NCBI RefSeq assembly: GCF_937892565.1
Contig: NZ_CALAHQ010000005.1
Span: 36,536 to 100,535 of the forward strand
Direction of reading: 5' to 3'
DNA length: 64,000 nt
Origin: an uncultured Roseicyclus sp.
GTDB lineage: Bacteria; Pseudomonadota; Alphaproteobacteria; Rhodobacterales; Rhodobacteraceae
Shown: one piece after another, positions 61,503-64,000 of the stretch
Position numbering within the stretch: the first letter of the stretch is position 1
Layout of the letters: each line of letters begins with the position of its first letter
Position numbers and translations under genes: made by a program
Notes under the pieces: generated by a model
The model's input: only the letters and a program-made list of their open reading frames with translations
What the model was told of the DNA's origin: nothing
The model's database searches: none

Positions 61503-62618
61503 TCACCCTTCAAAGCCCAAGGATCGCCGCAGTCGCACACCCACCACCGAGCCCAGGAACGCCGCCGCGAACCATACCCAGCCATGCAGGCTGCCTGTCG
61601 ATATGCCGCTGAAGAACGCGCCCACGTTGCAGCCGAACGCCAGCCGTGACGCATAGCCCAGCGCAAGCCCCGCGATCACGGCGGCGACCCACGCCCGTCG
61701 CGGCAATCGTTGCAAGGGCTGCGACAGCCCACCGCGCCAGACCGTCACCAGAAAGGCCCCGCCGATGATGCCGATATTGGTCAGCGATGTCACATCCGTC
61801 AAAAGGCTTTGGGCCAGACGCGCCTGATTGCCCGCCGCGCCCCAAAAGGGGTTTGCGGCCAGATCGGCGCCCACAAGGCTTGCGCCCTTGGCGACCCAAA
61901 GCCCAAGCCCATAGACCACGCCCCAGGGTTGGCCAGCGATCATCAGGTTCAAGACGGCAAGCCCCGCCACGGCCAGTGCCGCCAGCATCAGACGCCGCGG
62001 CAGCACCCGACCCTCGGGTGTCGCGCGCCACCAGACCAAAGCGGCCAGACCCGCAAGCCCGGCCAGCGTCACGCCAAGACCCGATCCCCCGGCCAGGGCC
62101 ACGACAGGCAAGCTGCCAAGCCCTGTCCACCAGAACAGGTGGCTTGCGCCCAGAAACGAGCCGATGGCGAAAAACGGCAAGGCCACAAGGCTGACCGCAT
62201 TGCCCGAGCCTGCGTTGACCAGCGTGCCCGAGCCACAGCCCAGCACGATCTGCATCGCCGCGCCAAAGACAAAGGCCCCGCCGATCATGGCAAAGCCAAC
62301 CGGGGCATGCGCGCCCAAGATCTCATCGGGAAAGGACGCCAGCAGCGGAAAGGCCACCACCGCCACCAGCGCGATGGCCAGAAGCTGGGCCAAGATCCCA
62401 CCCCCCTCGCGGCGCAGGATCATCGCCCGCCAAGGCCCGGCAAAGCCGAACCGCAGACCTTCCAGAGCGATCCCAAAGCCAAGACCCACCAGCAGCAACA
62501 AGCCGTAGCGCGCACCCGCAAGTGCCGCCACGGCCAATGCCAAGACAAGCGCCGCCCCTATCAGGGCGGCGCGGGTTGCGATGCCGGCGCGGGCCGGCGT
62601 TTGTGCTGCGATCAACAT
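61503..62618 (-). CDS. yeeE: YeeE/YedE-family sulfur-compound transporter (TsuA-like)
   Basis: This 371-residue membrane protein has about nine to ten helices and two conserved cysteine loops, VLGCGSGT and AFGCNVGAFFSG, that mark the DUF395/YeeE fold. In studied members these cysteines relay thiosulfate through the membrane. Its start overlaps the rhodanese stop by one base (TGATG), so the two are translated together. Confidence 0.9.
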   Translation of the reverse strand: MLIAAQTPARAGIATRAALIGAALVLALAVAALAGARYGLLLLVGLGFGIALEGLRFGFAGPWRAMILRREGGGILAQLLAIALVAVVAFPLLASFPDEILGAHAPVGFAMIGGAFVFGAAMQIVLGCGSGTLVNAGSGNAVSLVALPFFAIGSFLGASHLFWWTGLGSLPVVALAGGSGLGVTLAGLAGLAALVWWRATPEGRVLPRRLMLAALAVAGLAVLNLMIAGQPWGVVYGLGLWVAKGASLVGADLAANPFWGAAGNQARLAQSLLTDVTSLTNIGIIGGAFLVTVWRGGLSQPLQRLPRRAWVAAVIAGLALGYASRLAFGCNVGAFFSGISTGSLHGWVWFAAAFLGSVVGVRLRRSLGFEG

Positions 62619-63571
62619 CAGAAGATATTCTTGATCTGGATCCAGAGGTTGCGGATCGGTCCGGGCACATTGGCCATCTCACCGCCCGCATTCGACCAGC
62701 CGACCATCGATTCCGGGTAAAGCTTCACATTTTCCAGACCGGCAAGCTCCGACAAGGCGAACCAGTTGGTCGCGGCCCAATGCCCGGTGTTGCAAAAGCT
62801 GACCAGCTGTTCTTGCGTGCTGAAGCCTTGCGCCTCGGCCAGAGCGCGCGCCGCCGTGGCATCGATGATCGCCGGGCCATTGCCGAACCAGCCTGCATGT
62901 TCGAAATAGCGCGACTGCGGCAAGGTGCCGGGGCGGGCGGCGGCGGCATGGCTGGTTTCGCCCGACCAGAAGGCCTCGGGGCGGGCATCGAGCAACAGGG
63001 CCTGATCCTGACCGGCCAGAATGGCGCGGATGTCGTCGGCGCTGGCCGTCCACTGGTCCGAAAAGGCGACGCTGATCGTGCTGGGCTGGGCTGTCGCGCC
63101 GTCGGTCGACAGCGGCTGACCGGCCGCGACCCAGGCGTTCAGCCCGCCGTTGAGGATGGAAAGCTGCGTGAGCCCGCTTGATTTCAGGGTCCAGTAAACC
63201 CGGGCGGCGGCGCCGAAATCGGTTTCGTCCTTGCCCTGATGGACAATGACGACGCGGCTGTCGGCCTCAAGCCCCAATTCCCGCAACAGCGTGGTCAGAT
63301 CTGCCTCGGAGGGCGGCTGGCCGGGGTTTTCGGCCGGGCCACGGAAGCGGCCATAGGGCGCGTTGATCGCGCCGGGAATATGGCCGGCGGTGTAGGTTTC
63401 GACATTGGGCTTGCCCTCGGCGGCGCGCGGCGCGCGGATGTCGAGGATGATGGGCGGATCGGTCTGGAGCGCGCCCGTCAGATCGGCCGTCGTCACCAGC
63501 GGGCCAAGATTGGCCCAAGCCGTACCAGTCATCAAGATAAGCGCTGTTATGGCGGTTGCGATGCGTTTCAT
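62618..63571 (-). CDS. Periplasmic two-domain rhodanese (sulfurtransferase)
   Basis: The 317-residue protein has a signal peptide (AITALILMTGTAWA, cleavage near residue 20) and two rhodanese domains. The first lacks a catalytic Cys; the second has it at Cys260 in SFCNTGHW. It probably transfers sulfane sulfur (thiosulfate or similar) in the periplasm, and passes product to the YeeE-type transporter encoded next. The frame upstream of 63571 is rejected because it lacks a signal peptide. Confidence 0.9.
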   Translation of the reverse strand: MKRIATAITALILMTGTAWANLGPLVTTADLTGALQTDPPIILDIRAPRAAEGKPNVETYTAGHIPGAINAPYGRFRGPAENPGQPPSEADLTTLLRELGLEADSRVVIVHQGKDETDFGAAARVYWTLKSSGLTQLSILNGGLNAWVAAGQPLSTDGATAQPSTISVAFSDQWTASADDIRAILAGQDQALLLDARPEAFWSGETSHAAAARPGTLPQSRYFEHAGWFGNGPAIIDATAARALAEAQGFSTQEQLVSFCNTGHWAATNWFALSELAGLENVKLYPESMVGWSNAGGEMANVPGPIRNLWIQIKNIF

Positions 63572-63799
63572 GATCGTTTCCTTGCAGATTACAGGATCGG
63601 GATGATCGCCATGTCGCCGCCGTCGCAGGCAAAGACAAGCCAAGCGCCCCCGCCAAGGCCGGCTGAGCCAAGATTGATTTTCGCGCCGGGCGCATTCTGG
63701 CATGGCGCCTGTTCGCGCAAGGCCGCTGGCTGACAATGTTGCCCCTTGTCAGCCGCATGAACAGAACATTCGTTCTTCTTTTTCGTGACAAGTCAGAGA
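63572..63799. other. Non-coding region upstream of the rhodanese gene
   Basis: No gene is seen here. The region should contain the rhodanese promoter on the minus strand; I found no well-matched -35/-10 pair or known operator. Confidence 0.4.
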
Positions 63800-64000
63800 A
63801 TGGAAAACATTTGGACTTTGCCGTTGCCCAGCGCAACGGATGCGGTTTTCCACGACCCGCGGCTTTTGTTGGCTGTGGTGATCGCAGGGCCGAGTCGGTT
63901 TTCGATCCGACCGGCCGCCGCTTTCAGCGGTTCGCCCCCGCCCGATGGGCCGGGGCTTCGCCCTTCCGGGGGCCGCCCGGTCCACCGGACCGGCCGCCGC
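63800..64000 (+). CDS. Possible 5' end of a gene running off the window
   Basis: An ATG at 63800 opens a frame that stays open for 67 codons to the window edge. The first about 30 residues (MENIWTLPLPSATDAVFHDP, then LLLAVVIAGP) look plausible, the later part is low-complexity Pro/Gly/Arg. No family is recognised, and no clear ribosome site is present. It may be chance open frame in GC-rich DNA. Confidence 0.25.
   Translation, partial: MENIWTLPLPSATDAVFHDPRLLLAVVIAGPSRFSIRPAAAFSGSPPPDGPGLRPSGGRPVHRTGRR

Noticed and set aside
63749..63985. A 78-codon minus-strand frame at the window end
   Set aside because: Arg/Pro/Gly-rich, no ribosome site, no domain; likely chance.

Overview
The window is about 64 kb of GC-rich chromosome from an alphaproteobacterium of the Rhodobacteraceae/Paracoccaceae type; the genus cannot be named from the sequence. 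The evidence for this is: a CcrM methyltransferase with GANTC sites in front of it, a TrcR (DUF1013) cell-cycle regulator, COQ9 divergent from rpsU, a membrane-anchored cytochrome c(y), the 46-residue subunit IV of an aa3 oxidase, and the block hemN / fnrL / uspA / ccoNOQP / ccoGHIS arranged as in Rhodobacter and Paracoccus. I see no phage, insertion sequence, integrase, plasmid gene, rRNA or CRISPR array. One tRNA (Pro, CGG anticodon) is present.

Layout. 1-4.3 kb: end of an AzlCD amino-acid exporter, an SbtA-type bicarbonate transporter with a downstream LysR regulator, prephenate dehydratase, cytochrome c(y). 4.4-10.2 kb: the yejABEF peptide ABC transporter. 10.4-22.6 kb: a low-oxygen module with hemN and fnrL (divergent), a transglutaminase-like protein, uspA, cbb3 oxidase ccoNOQP and its assembly genes ccoGHIS, with four FNR-type palindromes at the expected control points. 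22.6-27.5 kb: a DMT exporter, mnmD and a divergent FAD oxidoreductase (possibly the two halves of MnmC), an FMN reductase and a ThDP enzyme. 27.8-38.4 kb: leucine biosynthesis genes leuC, leuD and leuB, scattered among an MFS transporter, an HdeD-like protein, a divergent HupE-like/DUF4198 pair, an atypical EEP-family protein and a divergent epimerase/LysR pair. 38.4-41.2 kb: SDR, DMT transporter, tRNA-Pro, RraA-like protein.

41.2-46.6 kb: a cytoplasmic sulfite dehydrogenase operon soeA-(alpha/beta hydrolase)-soeB-soeC, divergent from a BciB/FrhB-family ferredoxin-dependent reductase. 48.1-54.7 kb: rnhB, ccrM, a Sua5-type tRNA t6A enzyme, an acyl-CoA dehydrogenase with an MBL hydrolase, the small aa3 oxidase subunit and a lipoprotein. 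54.8-61.3 kb: rpsU, coq9, CDP-alcohol phosphatidyltransferase, HAD phosphatase, clpS, rsmC, a Lys-less SDR, trcR and a periplasmic RNase T2. 61.3-63.6 kb: a rhodanese-YeeE sulfur-uptake operon ending in a small membrane protein.

Most of the window is core chromosome. The parts that look least standard are the symmetric HupE/DUF4198 control region, the hydrolase inserted in the soe operon, the runs of tandem hairpins after ccoP and coq9, and two enzymes (EEP protein, SDR) that lack a canonical catalytic residue. Gene calls rest on reading translated sequence and remembered family motifs; no database search was run.
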